NCBI GenBank assembly: GCA_947579665.1
Contig: CANPUZ010000048.1
Span: 806,001-870,000, forward strand
Source of the DNA: Sympetrum striolatum
Lineage: Eukaryota > Arthropoda > Insecta > Odonata > Libellulidae
DNA: 64,000 bases
Reading direction: 5' to 3'
Below, one piece after another: positions 38,641 to 51,599 of this stretch. Within the stretch, counting starts at the first letter, position 1. Each line of letters begins with the position of its first letter. Both the position numbers and the translations under genes were made by a program. The notes below the pieces were generated by a model. The model saw only the letters and a list, made by a program, of their open reading frames with translations. It was not told the origin of the DNA and did not search any database.

Positions 38641-38720
38641 AATTAGGGGCTGACCTAATCTACATTTAGATTTAAACCCTGCAATCCACCAGTGGCACGT
38701 GGCAGGGGACGCAATAATTT
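38641..38720. repeat. Dispersed repeat end ('accctgcaatccaccagtgg')
   Basis: Inverted relative of 60268-60305 (cctgccacacgccactggc, ggattgcagggttt). Widespread-looking short repeat of unknown class. Confidence 0.45.
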
Positions 38721-38805
38721 ATAGAATATACAGGAAAATCTACAGGGGAATCTACAGAAGCGTCATTTAATAATAATTATAACTGGGCTTCTTTTTTCTG
38801 TAATA

Positions 38806-38846
38806 CTTTGATCGACTGACGGCTTCGGCCTCGCAGCCATCATCAG
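38806..38846 (-). other. Degenerate hammerhead-like sequence
   Basis: The minus strand reads CTGATGA, a GGC/GCC stem around six bases, then GAAG where GAAA is required. Similar in layout to the Penelope-type motifs but with a changed core base. Confidence 0.3.
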
Positions 38847-38999
38847 GTACAGCAGTACCGGCAGATGGACTGTCTCAATGGCAATTGTAGAGGCACCTCA
38901 TATCTCAGTAACAACATCACCTTCACCAACCCATTGCTATTTTTGAGTAAGTGCGGTAGAGCTCCTCTCGCTTAAATATGTTTAGGGAATACAAACTTT

Positions 39000-40720
39000 G
39001 TCAGTATTTTAAGTGCTGCACCTAATGATAGTGGGGAGGCTGAACCCAGATAAATCTTAGCTCGATACTTATCATTGCATACTACCAGCACGAACAAAAC
39101 TCAAGTGGTGGTGAAAAATAAGTAGGTTTCGCATCATCCTCAGTGACTTGTTTTGTTAATCTTCTCACGACCAAAGCATAAATTATCATCGCAACGGGAG
39201 ATCGCCTTCTATTTATACTCGGTTCTCCGGCTAAGAGGATAACCTTCACCCGTTTTTATTTGTTTTTCTTAATGTTCGTGCTCACTTTTCCTCTTATTGC
39301 TACTGATAAGACAAATTTCCAGCTTCCTTAACATGTTCGTTCATGAGGCCGACTAATCTATTCTATCTAATAACGTGAATTCATATTTTCCATATTCGTG
39401 AAGTTGAAATATCCTCAGGCGTGGAATAATGAATTTCATTACTATACATAAACCTGCAAATCCTACTGATTGACACAAATTCCTGGGCACTTCTAATCTA
39501 GCTAGAAGGCTGAAATTTTCAGGAGGGATTTATAATTCAGTTGAGCTGAGGAAAAATCGAAAATTCCCAGACTTTGTCCTAGGTTTGAGCCCAGAGAGGA
39601 TTATATTTTTCAATAGGATTAAATGGGGGAAACGAAAAATGGCCATGCAGAGCAAATTTCTTTCGTTCATTAAAATAAGAAAATGTGCGCATTCAGCAGT
39701 GAAACTTGGGCTGTATTATGTCTAAAAGATCAAAGTTTTCTTCTCTTGGGACGGATTTTAACATTCTGATACATGAAAGTCACAAAATTTTAGTTTGAAT
39801 GCCAATTTATTACGGTTTTTTCTCCTCCTTTCGAAGATTAAATCTATGACAACGACCATTGTTTAAATCGAAAACAAATGTTTACAATACTAATTTCATA
39901 CGCCATGATGAAGGTTTGATGCATTTTTAATATAAGGATTCATTCCATACATGTTATTACTGAAGGTTGAAAAATATAACTTTCATCAAAATGGACAGCA
40001 AATATCTGCACGGTCAATGAATTTTTCGGGAATACATACTGTGATGACATAAGCTTATGTAGAGGATACGAGACCATGTATCAACGAAGATAATCGGAAA
40101 AGTCATGTAAGTAGTGAGATTATTCGAGAATGAAGTACATAGATATTAATATAAATTAATAAATGTATTATTAAATTAAGATAATTAATGACAATCTTTA
40201 GAAATAACATGATTGCAAGCAATATGTATCATTAGTTTCACGAACACTATAATTCAGTAATATTTTATTTCATAGCTCACTTAACCAAATACATTTATCG
40301 TATACAGAACTCGGACTAAAACGTTCCATGTATGCTTCACTTTCATTCTACATACATTGCGATATATTGTCACCGAAAAGCTCAAAACGGCAACTAAACC
40401 CATTGCTGCCCGCCTTTCTTGAAGGACCATCATTGAATATCAAGGAATTGTAACTTTCATCTAATTGAACAACAAATATCTATTCAGGAAATACATGGAA
40501 TCATTGAACGATGTTAGGATATCGTTGTTCTACGTATATGGTGGATTGCTTTTCGTGTGTGAGTTTCTGTGCATTTTATTATATGCCTATTATGTTTCTT
40601 TTCTATTTTAATTACATATAATTATTATTTCATCCTCTCCAAAGAGAATTTAAAATTAAGTTCTTTTTCTACGTTTTTTTTAATTAATACATAGTACACA
40701 ATTGGTAATCCAATCCATTC
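39000..40720. other. Intronic or intergenic AT-rich sequence
   Basis: Lies between the NHR exons and the duplicated PB1 exons. I looked for missing p62 exons (LIR, UBA) and saw none. Confidence 0.45.
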
Positions 40721-40727
40721 CATTTCC

Positions 40728-41095
40728 AACCTGGCGAAAATGCACGACTGGTTCAGAACATTCTATAACTCAGCTACTATGAGAAACAAGAAGTGAAAAA
40801 GCACTAATAAAAAGATACGGAATTTTAAAATTCACACGAGTCGATTCGACCAAGACCAAAGTACTCCAGGGTTAATCATTGTTATAAGTCATCTTTATTT
40901 GGGTGAGATTGAGACTAAAAAGTCTCTTCATCCATCCAACCCATATATGGAAAATGAAAGGAATATTAAGAGAGAGTATTTCAAACACGACCCAGAGGAA
41001 CCATAGTGAATTTGTTGATTATCTGAGAAAAAGGAACGAGAGTACCAGTATCGAAAATTGGCAGCATTTAAGAAATTTGGAAACTGGAATAAACA
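40728..41095. repeat. 370-bp direct repeat, copy 1
   Basis: Nearly identical to about 43761-44130 in the same orientation (aaatgcacgactggttcaga ... agtaccagtatcgaaa). Ends about 55 bp before the second PB1 exon of the duplicated pair. Confidence 0.85.
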
Positions 41096-41150
41096 TTTCA
41101 TTTCATGATTATAAGACGCAAGATGCATATAAGGGTTTCATTGTACATAC

Positions 41151-41556
41151 CTTCAGCATTTTCATCCTTCAAGCCTGAAGCACTCTTCACCTCTATTTTC
41201 AACCTATAATCTTCACCTTTCATTTTGTCTAAAGCAATTTTCAATTCTTCGTCACTTGAAATCAAAACTTCATCTCCTTCGCTATCTGTTGGATTGAGAA
41301 AGACGGAAGTAAAAAAACGTGTTACAATACCTCTTAACTATGCAAAGGATGCTAATGTAAGCTGATTTACCTTCCCAGGTCACACACAATGGCAACGAAT
41401 GTAATGACTGAAATACAGTTTTCAACTTCTGCTCGAGGAAAAGAAAATCTGTGGAAGCATTTTTTGGTATAACAAAGCAACGAATTTCATTTTTCCCTGA
41501 TGAACCTTCATGATACAATGTAGCTTTAAAGGAAGAGGTCTCTTCCACAATCCTTG
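41151..41556 (-). CDS. Duplicated PB1 exon pair, start codon lost
   Basis: This is a paralogous copy of the first two p62-like exons: 41371-41556 and 41151-41285. Introns sit at identical positions, and the second exon has the same 135-bp length as its counterpart. The PB1 frame is fully open and both donors and the acceptors are intact. Two changes stand out. The ATG of the other copy is ATT here (41549-41551), and the basic EIRRF motif has become EIRCF, while the acidic OPCA loop is kept. The copy lies between the ZZ exon and the NHR exons. Read as an internal exon, 41371-41556 is 186 bp, enters in phase 1 and leaves in phase 1, so it could be spliced in without shifting the frame. No ZZ exon follows; a dispersed repeat starts about 55 bp past the exon (at about 41095). 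It could be a live internal PB1 or a young pseudo-copy. Confidence 0.8.
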
Positions 41557-41770
41557 CTAAAATAAAGCAGATAAAGAAAAATTTTAGTATGTCAGTTATC
41601 AACAATAATGTTTATCTGGGCATTATTACGCACAGAAATAAGTACAGTGATGTCTGAACGCTGGGACACAATCAACGGGAACTTAGCCGTGTATAAATGA
41701 ATGGCACCGGACACAGTTCCCACGTACGTACGCACATATACTTAAGAAGATATGGAGCTGACTCGTATCT
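41557..41770. promoter_or_regulatory. Duplicated 5' flank of the p62-like gene
   Basis: Matches 46673-46862: gggcattattacgcacagaa, then ATGTCTG and aatcaacgggaactta. It therefore carries a decayed start of the divergent plus-strand gene as well. This shows that the duplication included the shared promoter region. Confidence 0.65.
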
Positions 41771-41984
41771 CAATCTTAAAATGTGTAACATAAACACGAA
41801 CCACAAAAGCAATCAAAATGCCAAAATAGAAACAATGATTCAACACCAATAATAGAAGGATAGTAAATGAATATGGAGTGGAAGCTCTTAAAAACAACGA
41901 ATCAATTTTTGCAAGGGAATCATTTTTTTACACATGGTAATTTAGACAAAATTTTCGTATATTTTATCAATATTCTCGCAATCC

Positions 41985-42090
41985 CGAATCGCTAGTGATA
42001 TTCAACGACCAAAATAAGAATCTTTATTCAATTTCCCTTCTTTTGATGATAGTTTCGATTTCCTAGGACTGATCTTTCTAATTTAGTTTT
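41985..42090. repeat. Short copy of the 46.9-kb TIR element interior
   Basis: The block cgaccaaaataagaatcttt, attcaatttccctt matches 1820-1855 and the complement of 47560-47630. Confidence 0.5.
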
Positions 42091-42094
42091 GCAA

Positions 42095-43750
42095 AAGAAA
42101 TGAACCCTACAGCGAAAAAATTTTCTATTTTGCTAATAGCATACAAGTTTCCTATCGTTCGTACAATACTGGAGTACACTTTTCATTTTGTGATGACAGA
42201 ATTGATAGTATAAATAGTTCTTATTTAAATATCAATACATAAATCAATTATATTGTAAAGAGCATCACAAAAATTAATCACTTTACTCACGTAAGTATGG
42301 CAATTGAATTTTTCTTCACTCTTCATCCAACGTCTAACTTTTGCTGATGGAAAAATATCTCGGAGAGGAGGACAAACCATTTTTTTTAAAACCTACTTCA
42401 AATCGTCTAATCTTAAATGGTGCATAAATGAATATCCTACTGTTATTGGTTTTAATGCTATGGTTTTCAAGCTGGTGTTCCTCTCTGAGGAATGTACCTG
42501 CTGACGATGTCACAGCATTAGTTTAATTTCAAAAACTGACCTGCGCTCAATGATTAAATTTACGAGAAAATTTTTCTCTGCTGTAATGAACCCTTCGGAT
42601 GACATTTTAACAATGATTGCGTTCCCGCTAAGACTTGTGAATATCTTAAATTGGGACTTAATTGAAGTGTAACGACATTGGAAGTAATTAAATTAGGTGG
42701 TCCGATCACAATTATCATAGATTGACAAAGTGATTACTTTTTGTGAAATGGAATCGGTCATCAATAATTACATTACAATGTTTCTGAAAGAAAGCAGTAA
42801 TTGGGAATTAATCGCCCCTTTCACGCTTGTGAATGTAAATCTTTGACAAAGTGATTTCAAATCAGATACTGCCGTGGAAAGAAGCGGGAGGCTCCCCCCT
42901 CCACCGCCATCGCGTTGTGAGCTGTGGAGGGGGAAGCTGACTTCATCACAAACCACGACAGTTCGGAAGATGAGCCGTGCGAAGCTGAATGACGTCACAA
43001 TTCTCAGCTCAACTCCGCATCCTATCTGGTGGCCACAGCTGCATTAAAAGTATAGGTTCGTATGTGTTGTCAACTCGGCGAAACTTTGCTCAACTTAGCT
43101 GCGCTTAGCATTTGGTGGCCTCCCGGCCTTAAAGACTTCCATATCAAATAAACGTGAAAAGCATTCAAAATAATTATCCTATCATTACATTATTTGATGA
43201 AACTCCATCTCACATTTGAAAATTATATATACGATAGATAGTGGTATAATTAAAAAGAAATGTAAATATGACATATAGACCAATAACTCAGGGTAGTATC
43301 CCTTGATAATTTTCTTTGCTTGCAGTTTGCGAGCACCCATTTACTAGTTTTATTATAAAGCTCCTAAATAATAAACTGATCCCACCTTGCAAGCCCAGAA
43401 AAAGTTGTCTCAAAATGTAGTGAATAAATTTTTAATTCATTAGTGATGATGTCATATTAATTAATGGTTAACCTGGTTATTAAAATAAAATCAAATAAAT
43501 ATTTTCAAATAATTTTAACATTCAGTAAAAATTCGATATCCTTGACGCTGACTATATGGCTGATGGATTTGGAATATTGCGTATAAAAAGTAAACTATTT
43601 AAAAATAAAATAAAATTTCATTTAATAATGATAATTATTAATTATAAGAAATTTATATTATATCTATAAAAATTAAGGCGGAAACAAAAATGCAATATTT
43701 TACATAAAGGTCTTTCATCTACCTGGTATTACCGCTAAGAAAAATAATCT
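42095..43750. other. AT-rich sequence with a GC-richer patch at 42.86-43.13 kb
   Basis: The patch (ctccaccgccatcgcgttgtg ... agctgcgcttagcatttggtgg) looks repeat-derived; no exon recognised. Confidence 0.35.
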
Positions 43751-43760
43751 TTCATTTCCG

Positions 43761-44130
43761 ACCTGGCGAAAATGCACGACTGGTTCAGAACATTCTAAAA
43801 CTCAGCTACTATGAGGAACAAGATGTAATAAAGCACTAATAAAAAGTTATGGAATTTTAAGGTTCACATGAGTCGATTCCACCCAGATTCGAGTACTCGA
43901 GGGTTAATAATTGTAATAAATCATCTTTATTTGGGTGAGATTGAGACTAAAAAGTCTCTTCATCCATCCAACCCATATATGGAAAATGAAAGGAATATTA
44001 AGAGAGGGCATTTCAAACAAGACCCAGAGGAACAATAGTGATTTTGTCGATTATCTGAGCAACAAAAAGAGATGAGAGTACCAGTATCGAAACATGGCAG
44101 CATTTAAGAAATACGCAAACTGGACTGCAC
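43761..44130. repeat. 370-bp direct repeat, copy 2
   Basis: Direct copy of 40728-41095, lying between the ZZ exon and the duplicated PB1 exons. Confidence 0.85.
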
Positions 44131-45759
44131 ATGAACAGATGAGATATACAGCATGGAAGAAGCAATTTGTGAGAAGAGAATGTTGATGAATGGAGATCAG
44201 ATTTGTGATCAACAAAATAAAAAGTGGGATACAATGAAAACAAAGATACAAAACTCAATTTCACAAAAAGAGCTATATTATACACAAGGGGAGGCAAAAG
44301 ATACCTTCTGTAAAAAGATTATCAATACCTAGTGGTCCATTTCCCCTCTCGTGAATCTCTTATTATTAAATTCTATTTGTTCAGAAATTACATTTTTTTT
44401 AATTCTCAATTCCTCCAATACCTGTATAATGAAAAGTTACTGACCTCAGATAAATGATTATATAAATTGAATATACTACATACATTTTTATTTTCTAAAT
44501 TTGTATCTTGATGCTTCTAATATTTTAATTTAATCTATTACAAAAAGAATCACTCAGTGATTTGATCGAATTTCTTCATCACAATTTCACACTAATTTAA
44601 ATGTATTATTCTACTGTATTTATGAAAACTATATTTCTCATTTACCTCTTTGTGCATTGCTTCGTTTTATTTGCATTTTGTCTTATGATACAGCTGTTGT
44701 CTCAAATGACACTTTACTTAGCTATAAACTGTTGTGTATTTGTTATGTTACAATTTGTAACTCACTAATAAATATTGCTATTATTATTATTTAAGTAAAA
44801 GAAACAAATCTGAGCATATCCTGTTGGGTGATAGTAGGTAATTTTTCTAAATATCCAGAGCTAAAGTAAAATATTTGAATAAATATCAATTTTGCAACAA
44901 AAGAATAAGTATTTAAACGTTCATCACTCATTGAGAGAGAAAGATCCATTATTGTACATTAATGAAATATTTAGGAGAGGTTACTGGAAGTTTTTATAAG
45001 ATATTTCTTTTCAAAACTTATACACTCATCAAAAGATTGAATCAGTGGATGGGATCATTATTGAAGACCCATGTAGCAGACAGCTTTTAATTCATCAATA
45101 AGAATTATTCGTATAAAAAAGAGTTATTTCCTTCCATTGAATATGGTTAGAGAAAAGATTGCTAAATACCTGTTGTACCTGGATTACGGAAAAAATTCGT
45201 ATCTCCTTTATGTGTGACACTAGAATTATAATTATTGCCTTTAAAGATAGGATAAAGATTTCGCATTCTATAATGATAAAACAATATTATGTCACTGCGT
45301 TTATTCTTTAGATACAAAGCTGCGAAAGTTACCTTTTTCACTACTTTTGATGCCAATATTTCGGCTATTTACGAGCTTCCGAGAAATTTACCACTGCCGC
45401 TAAGGCTACACTAAACGAATTCTCTTCTTACATATCGTTTCTATACTACACAGCCCGTCCACCCAATCTTCGCTACTAATCGTGAAATATGCGCGGCGCT
45501 GATGGGTTGAGTTGGGTGATAAGGGTTTCCTTCATTCAATTGAAGAAAATTGCCCTTTATCTTACAGTAAAATAACATAAAGGCAATTTCTTAAAGTAAA
45601 ATTACATAAAAATGGCATTTCTTTCCGAACATCCAATCCTAGAACCCATGTTTTACTCCATCGACCCGTAAGATTGTAGGTAATCGGGATATACGCCATT
45701 TCGACTATTTTACATAAACCAGGTACAACAGATATTTACCATTAAAGCTTGACTTGCTA

Positions 45760-46667
<908 letters not shown>

Positions 46668-46766
46668 CCTTGCTAAAATAAAGCAGATATAATAAAAGAT
46701 TAGTTTGTCAGATATCAACTATAACGTTTATCAGGGCATTATTACGCACAGAAATAAAGTACAGTT
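46668..46766. promoter_or_regulatory. Bidirectional start region of two divergent genes
   Basis: The minus-strand p62-like ATG (46667) and the plus-strand ATG (46767) are 99 bp apart. On the minus strand the interval ends in a splice acceptor, so the p62 5' exon must overlap the other gene's first exon or lie beyond it. Confidence 0.45.
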
Positions 46767-49700
46767 ATGTCTGGAAATGTCGAAATGCTGGAACAAAATC
46801 AACGGGAACTTAATGAATGGTATCCACGTGTACTTAACGCACTTAAGGAGATGGAGGACTTCTAAAGCCCGTCATACACGGTACAATCTAAAATAAAATA
46901 TTGTGTGTCATGGCCGCCTTCTTCTTCCTGATTGGCTGATTTTTGAGAATCTCTCAGATTTTCGAACTTGTTCTATTCCAAAAATATTGTGAATCGGCCA
47001 TTTTCACAATTTAGACTATCCTGTCACCTAGGTGTCAGGAAGTTGAACTTGGTGAGTTTGAGGATGTAATAGATGATGTATCAGGATTTCCAATTGGCCA
47101 CGGTCGATTTCCGCCACTTGCAACACCGTCTGACGCGCTCTTTTAACTTCCCAATTGCCTTGTTTACCTTTTGAAATTGCTGCTTTCTAGATTTCTTGAG
47201 TGGAAAATGTTCTTTTAAAAACTCATACCCGTTTACTTTAGAAGTTACTAGATTAGTTACTTTAGTTTAGTTTAGTTTTATACGTTATTTAAGAGTATCT
47301 ACATATTAATACGTGAAGAGAAAACTTTGGATCCCTTTTTAAGGATATTGCGCGAACGGAGGAGTTTGAGATTTGGCATAGTTAAAGTTTATATGGAGAA
47401 AGAGTGCAGAGAGCTAAAATCTATGTCCAAATATCCTTAGTTTGACTCTGGACCAGTATAATCGTCTCTCATAAGAAATACACACAAAGTTCATTTTGAT
47501 CGATATCAGGCATTTTTTATTTTGAAGAATTAGATCAGAAATAATGGTCGTACCAAATCGAGATTAATACCAAAAGAAAGAAAATTGAATAAAGATTCTT
47601 GTTTTGGTCGTAGAATATCGCATTCGAGTCGAAATTGAGAGAATTCAGACAAAAATGGTGAAAATTCTGTGGGCATAAAGAATTCCCTAACGACAAAGGT
47701 GATTGTTGGACTCAGCTCTCATACGAATCAATGCGAAAGATAGGCTCATAAGAAATGAATTGAGAAGAAGAGCCGAAATTTTATGGCAATAAAACCATAC
47801 GTTAACTTTTGAAATTGAATTGATTGAAGCTATATATTTTTATGAATAATATCACCTTCTATAATGTAGATTTATATTTTCGGCTTTGTAGATAAACTTC
47901 AAACGATGAATGTTTACGTTCTAAAAACAGGGAAAATTTTGTCGTCGAAATCATCCGAAAGGCAGCAATATATACAAACGTGATTCCTGCAACCAAATAA
48001 ACGAATACTCTATTATAATAGTTAACAAGCACTATTTGTGTCAACGGAAAATACGCGTATCTTCACAAAAATGAAATCAATTCCAAATGCAATATATCTT
48101 ATACCTCATGAATATCAAGTCTCATTTATATTAGCATTAATTTGATTCAATAATAACATGAACAATTAAAGTAACATTGAATTGAAACAAACAATAAATT
48201 AAACTACAAGCCGTAATTGTGTTTCTTTTATTGTTACTAACATTTAAATTTAAATTCCATTGGTATTGCAGGGAATTAAGGCAAACAACACGCAAACTAA
48301 AGGCGTGTTTGTATACGCTCGCAGCTGACGTAATAGAACAAACTTCAAAAACATTATAAGCAATAGTCATAGAGTTATAATCAGTGATTAAAGATCCTTA
48401 AAATTGTGGTATTTTCTTTGTTTGTGGATTATTCCAGGATGGTTTGGTCGAGGAGTCAGACCGAGAGATTCATTTACATTGTAAGTGAGCGAGTTTTGTA
48501 TCTATTTACATATGTGAAACTGTTTCTATCCCGTTTTGTTTTAGGTGGCCAACCACCACACAATTAACATTATATTCTATGAAAAATCTCCTTTGTTCAG
48601 CCCTTCCCTGCGTATTTATGTCGAGATCCTTCCCTTTCATTCTAGCGAGAATCAGGTTTCGCAGATCCGCCATGTTGGATTTAAAAAACAGAATATTTTA
48701 TTTTAGATTGTACCGTTTATGAGGGCTCTCGGAGATGAAGTGAAAAATCAAATATTGTCGACAATATTTTATTTTAGATTGTACCGTGTATGACGGGCTT
48801 TATATCGGAGAATTATTCGAGGACTCAGTCGATTCAATCACAGAACCACATACATTTCTGCGACAAAGGTAAACGTCTAAGATCGAACTATACACGTTCA
48901 TCTACTCATAAATCATACTCTACTGCAAAAAATAGAACAAATATCCAAACACCAACATGTTAAGAATCTAAAATTGGTTAATATTTGCGACGAAATGTCG
49001 TTTTCGAGAGAAATTACGCCAAAAATCATATTCCGCGTAGAATTCAGGGCATCCATCGATTGAATTGAACAATTATATGGTAACGGACTATAATAATAAC
49101 AATAACTACACGTAAATCTAAATAAAAGCTGCTAAAATTAGCCTTTGCTTAAGTTCTGTTGACATCACGTTCGGCGAATCGCAGCAAGATCAAGTTCTAC
49201 AGAGACGTTTGCAACAAATATCGATTGCTGTGAATATTCATGTGAAAACCGAATATGATAATTATATCCATTTAGCGTTGAATTCTATGAAATAAACATA
49301 TCGTATTCTTTTGCGTATATTGCGCATCCATGGCGTTCACGTTACGCAACGACATGGTTGCCAACGAAACGGCGTAACCACGAGATCGAGCGAAATTTTT
49401 CATCCCTTTTAGAGGTAATTGATTTGATTTTACGACATCTCGCACGCTATGGATCATTTTCTATCGATTCGACTCTCTTGTAGATGCTCTCGCCGTAACA
49501 TATTTTACTTACTTCGTCATAAAATAGCAGAAGGAAAAATATGTCAAAAAAACTAATAGTTCTATTACATGTTTGAATTTTTTTTGTTTGCGACCTATTA
49601 TTCTTATAATGATTTTGTTATTGTATTCAAATTTAAGCTTTAGTTTCCCATTTCTACTTTTCAGCGAGTTCTTACTCAGTGAACGATTTTACGAGCAACG

Positions 49701-51592
49701 TTTCCGAAATTTAATTGGCAATGCTGTAACCGAGCGACGAATTGCGCAACGTGGTTAGTAAACATTAAATTGAAGCCAAAAATTGATATTAACAATGTTA
49801 CACGTAAGGGATACCGGTTTACTGTGTGGTTATTTTCAAAGCATGTCCTTTCTTTTTACGGCGGGTCCAACCAAACACCGCTCTGGTTCTCTCGATTCTT
49901 GTCAAAGCCCCATCCTAGTCATCATTTCTTTTTTGTAGGAAACGAGACGGAGAAAAACCGTATTTTTCTGCATTTACATGTAATCTTTTGGCGAAACGTA
50001 TGCTTGGATATTGATCTCGAGCTTTAAATTACAATCCGAGAGGTTTCTTCTTCAAATCTAATAATGCTGAAACTATGAGAATGCTAAACCAAACAAGACC
50101 TGTATGTAGGCTCATGAAAACTATTCGATTTCATTAATGTAAATATCCGTGATCATTCACGTTCCTCGATGTAGTTAATTTTTAATGGGTTTAATTGCTT
50201 TGTAGCATCCGGACGAAGCTCAGAACAATAGTTTAGTAACGAAGACTGAAGATACCGAAATGGTAGGTCTAATAGCATTGATATCATCCAAAATAATGTA
50301 TGAAAGTGAGAAGAGGTTTATTAAAATCTGTCTATTTACAGGACGGAGCAAGTGAAGTGGCTTCTGAGTGTGATATACAGTTCACTCTGAGGTAATTATT
50401 ATTTTCGTATATACGATAATTAATAATAATTTGGATATTTGATTATTCGTTAATTCTTTTTGCATTCATAATTGTTATTGTTACTCTTCGTATGAAAGTA
50501 TTCGGCGTCTACTTTAAATATTGGTGTATCTGGAAACCATATGAATGATTTTGAGTATTAATTTTTAAATGAGCTGAAATGAAGGGAGGGATTAAATGCA
50601 ATAATATCTTTGGTGGAAATAATCGTTTTAACTTAACTGTGCAACACATCTGAAGAAACATTCACGTTCCTGGTACAGAAGCTCATCTTCTGAGAATGTA
50701 TTGATGTTAAAATGTCTTCTTTTTGCTTCGTTTTTCACGATGACATAATGCAATACATTTTTTAATCTTAAAAATATTCATCCTGGTGTAAATTTTCCAA
50801 GTAGTACTGAAGATTTTTTGTATTACTTTGAATTGGATACAAATCATGTACTTTTGTTTTTTTTTGTTGCTGTGGAAAAGGCATTTTGTGGAGTGGATGA
50901 TTTCACTAACAATCTTTATTGTAAACATCATTTCAAGGAAACGGTGAATGTTAATGCTGTGAGATATGCAGAAAACTGGGACGAACAAGTCTTCTGTGAT
51001 CCATTAACAGAAGTGAGTAATTGGTTTTCTGTAGTATTTAGAATTGATATCCTAGATTCAGAGCGTATGGTTGTCATCCTTTAAATTAGTTTGGAATTTC
51101 TGAAGTAAATTTATGATTGCATTAAGTTTATGACTATTATATGATTCTTCTTGAAGCACCTGAAACTGTTGAGCATTTTGAATAAGTTATCTAGACTCGA
51201 CAGGGGGGGTGAGGAATTACATCAATAATGCTCTTGTTACAATCAGTACTGCATCCTAATGGAAAGCCGTATTGAAAAGTACTTTATCCATTAATGCTAT
51301 AAAAAGTCCTCTTCTAATAGCAAGCAATAAAGATGCCTCAGGTGTTGTTATGTCATTATCAATGTGAAATGAGTTATCAGATTTAGATAGGATCAAAACT
51401 CGTTTGGTTGACATACTGTGGCACTATTAGACTTTAATCGTTTAACGAGTTCTTTACAGTTATATGATTTACTGCACTTTGCTCGAGAAGTACAAAGGAA
51501 TGTTATTTATTTTCTAGATTAACATCGAAGAAGAGATAGTGGAGATACCTGAAGAGGGGGGCAATGGATGTTGCGGTGGATGCAATATTTAG
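46767..51592 (+). CDS. Unidentified multi-exon gene, first exon split by a transposon
   Basis: I do not recognise the family. Proposed exons: 46767-46862 resuming at 48803-48868 (split by the 1.94-kb element), 49665-49753, 49939-49979 (weakest), 50206-50262, 50342-50391, 50802-51012 and 51518-51592 (TAG at 51590). Phases agree across this chain. The N-terminus (MSGNVEMLEQNQRELNEWY) looks helical and charged. The exon from 50802 holds a hydrophobic stretch (HVLLFFFVAV) followed by Cys/His-containing sequence (FCGVDDFTNNLYC, NWDEQVFCDPLTE). The last exon is acidic and ends EEGGNGCCGGCNI. The ATG is 100 bp from the divergent p62-like ATG, so the two probably share a promoter region. In this sequence the transposon adds an immediate stop, so the allele as read should be disrupted. 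The last two exons are the best supported; the exon at 49939 and the acceptor at 50802 are guesses that keep the frame. Confidence 0.5.
46865..48800. mobile_element. 1.94-kb TIR DNA transposon inserted in a coding exon
   Basis: Perfect 40-bp terminal inverted repeats lie at 46865-46904 and 48761-48800 (AAGCCCGTCATACACGGTAC...). TA is present on both outer sides (46863-46864 and 48801-48802), consistent with a TA target duplication. A second, imperfect inward copy of the right terminus lies at about 48686-48733. The interior carries no long ORF, so the element is non-autonomous. Its interior matches 75-2150 of this window in inverted orientation. Confidence 0.8.
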
Positions 51593-51599
51593 TTGCTTT

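Noticed and set aside
45162..45356. Possible extra exon ending NPGTTG downstream of the ZZ exon
   Set aside because: An acceptor and a donor-like site exist, but the readable frame does not match the phase-1 end of the ZZ exon and resembles no p62 segment.
49272..49457. 61-codon minus-strand frame inside an intron of the plus-strand gene
   Set aside because: No domain, no splice context and no conservation clue.
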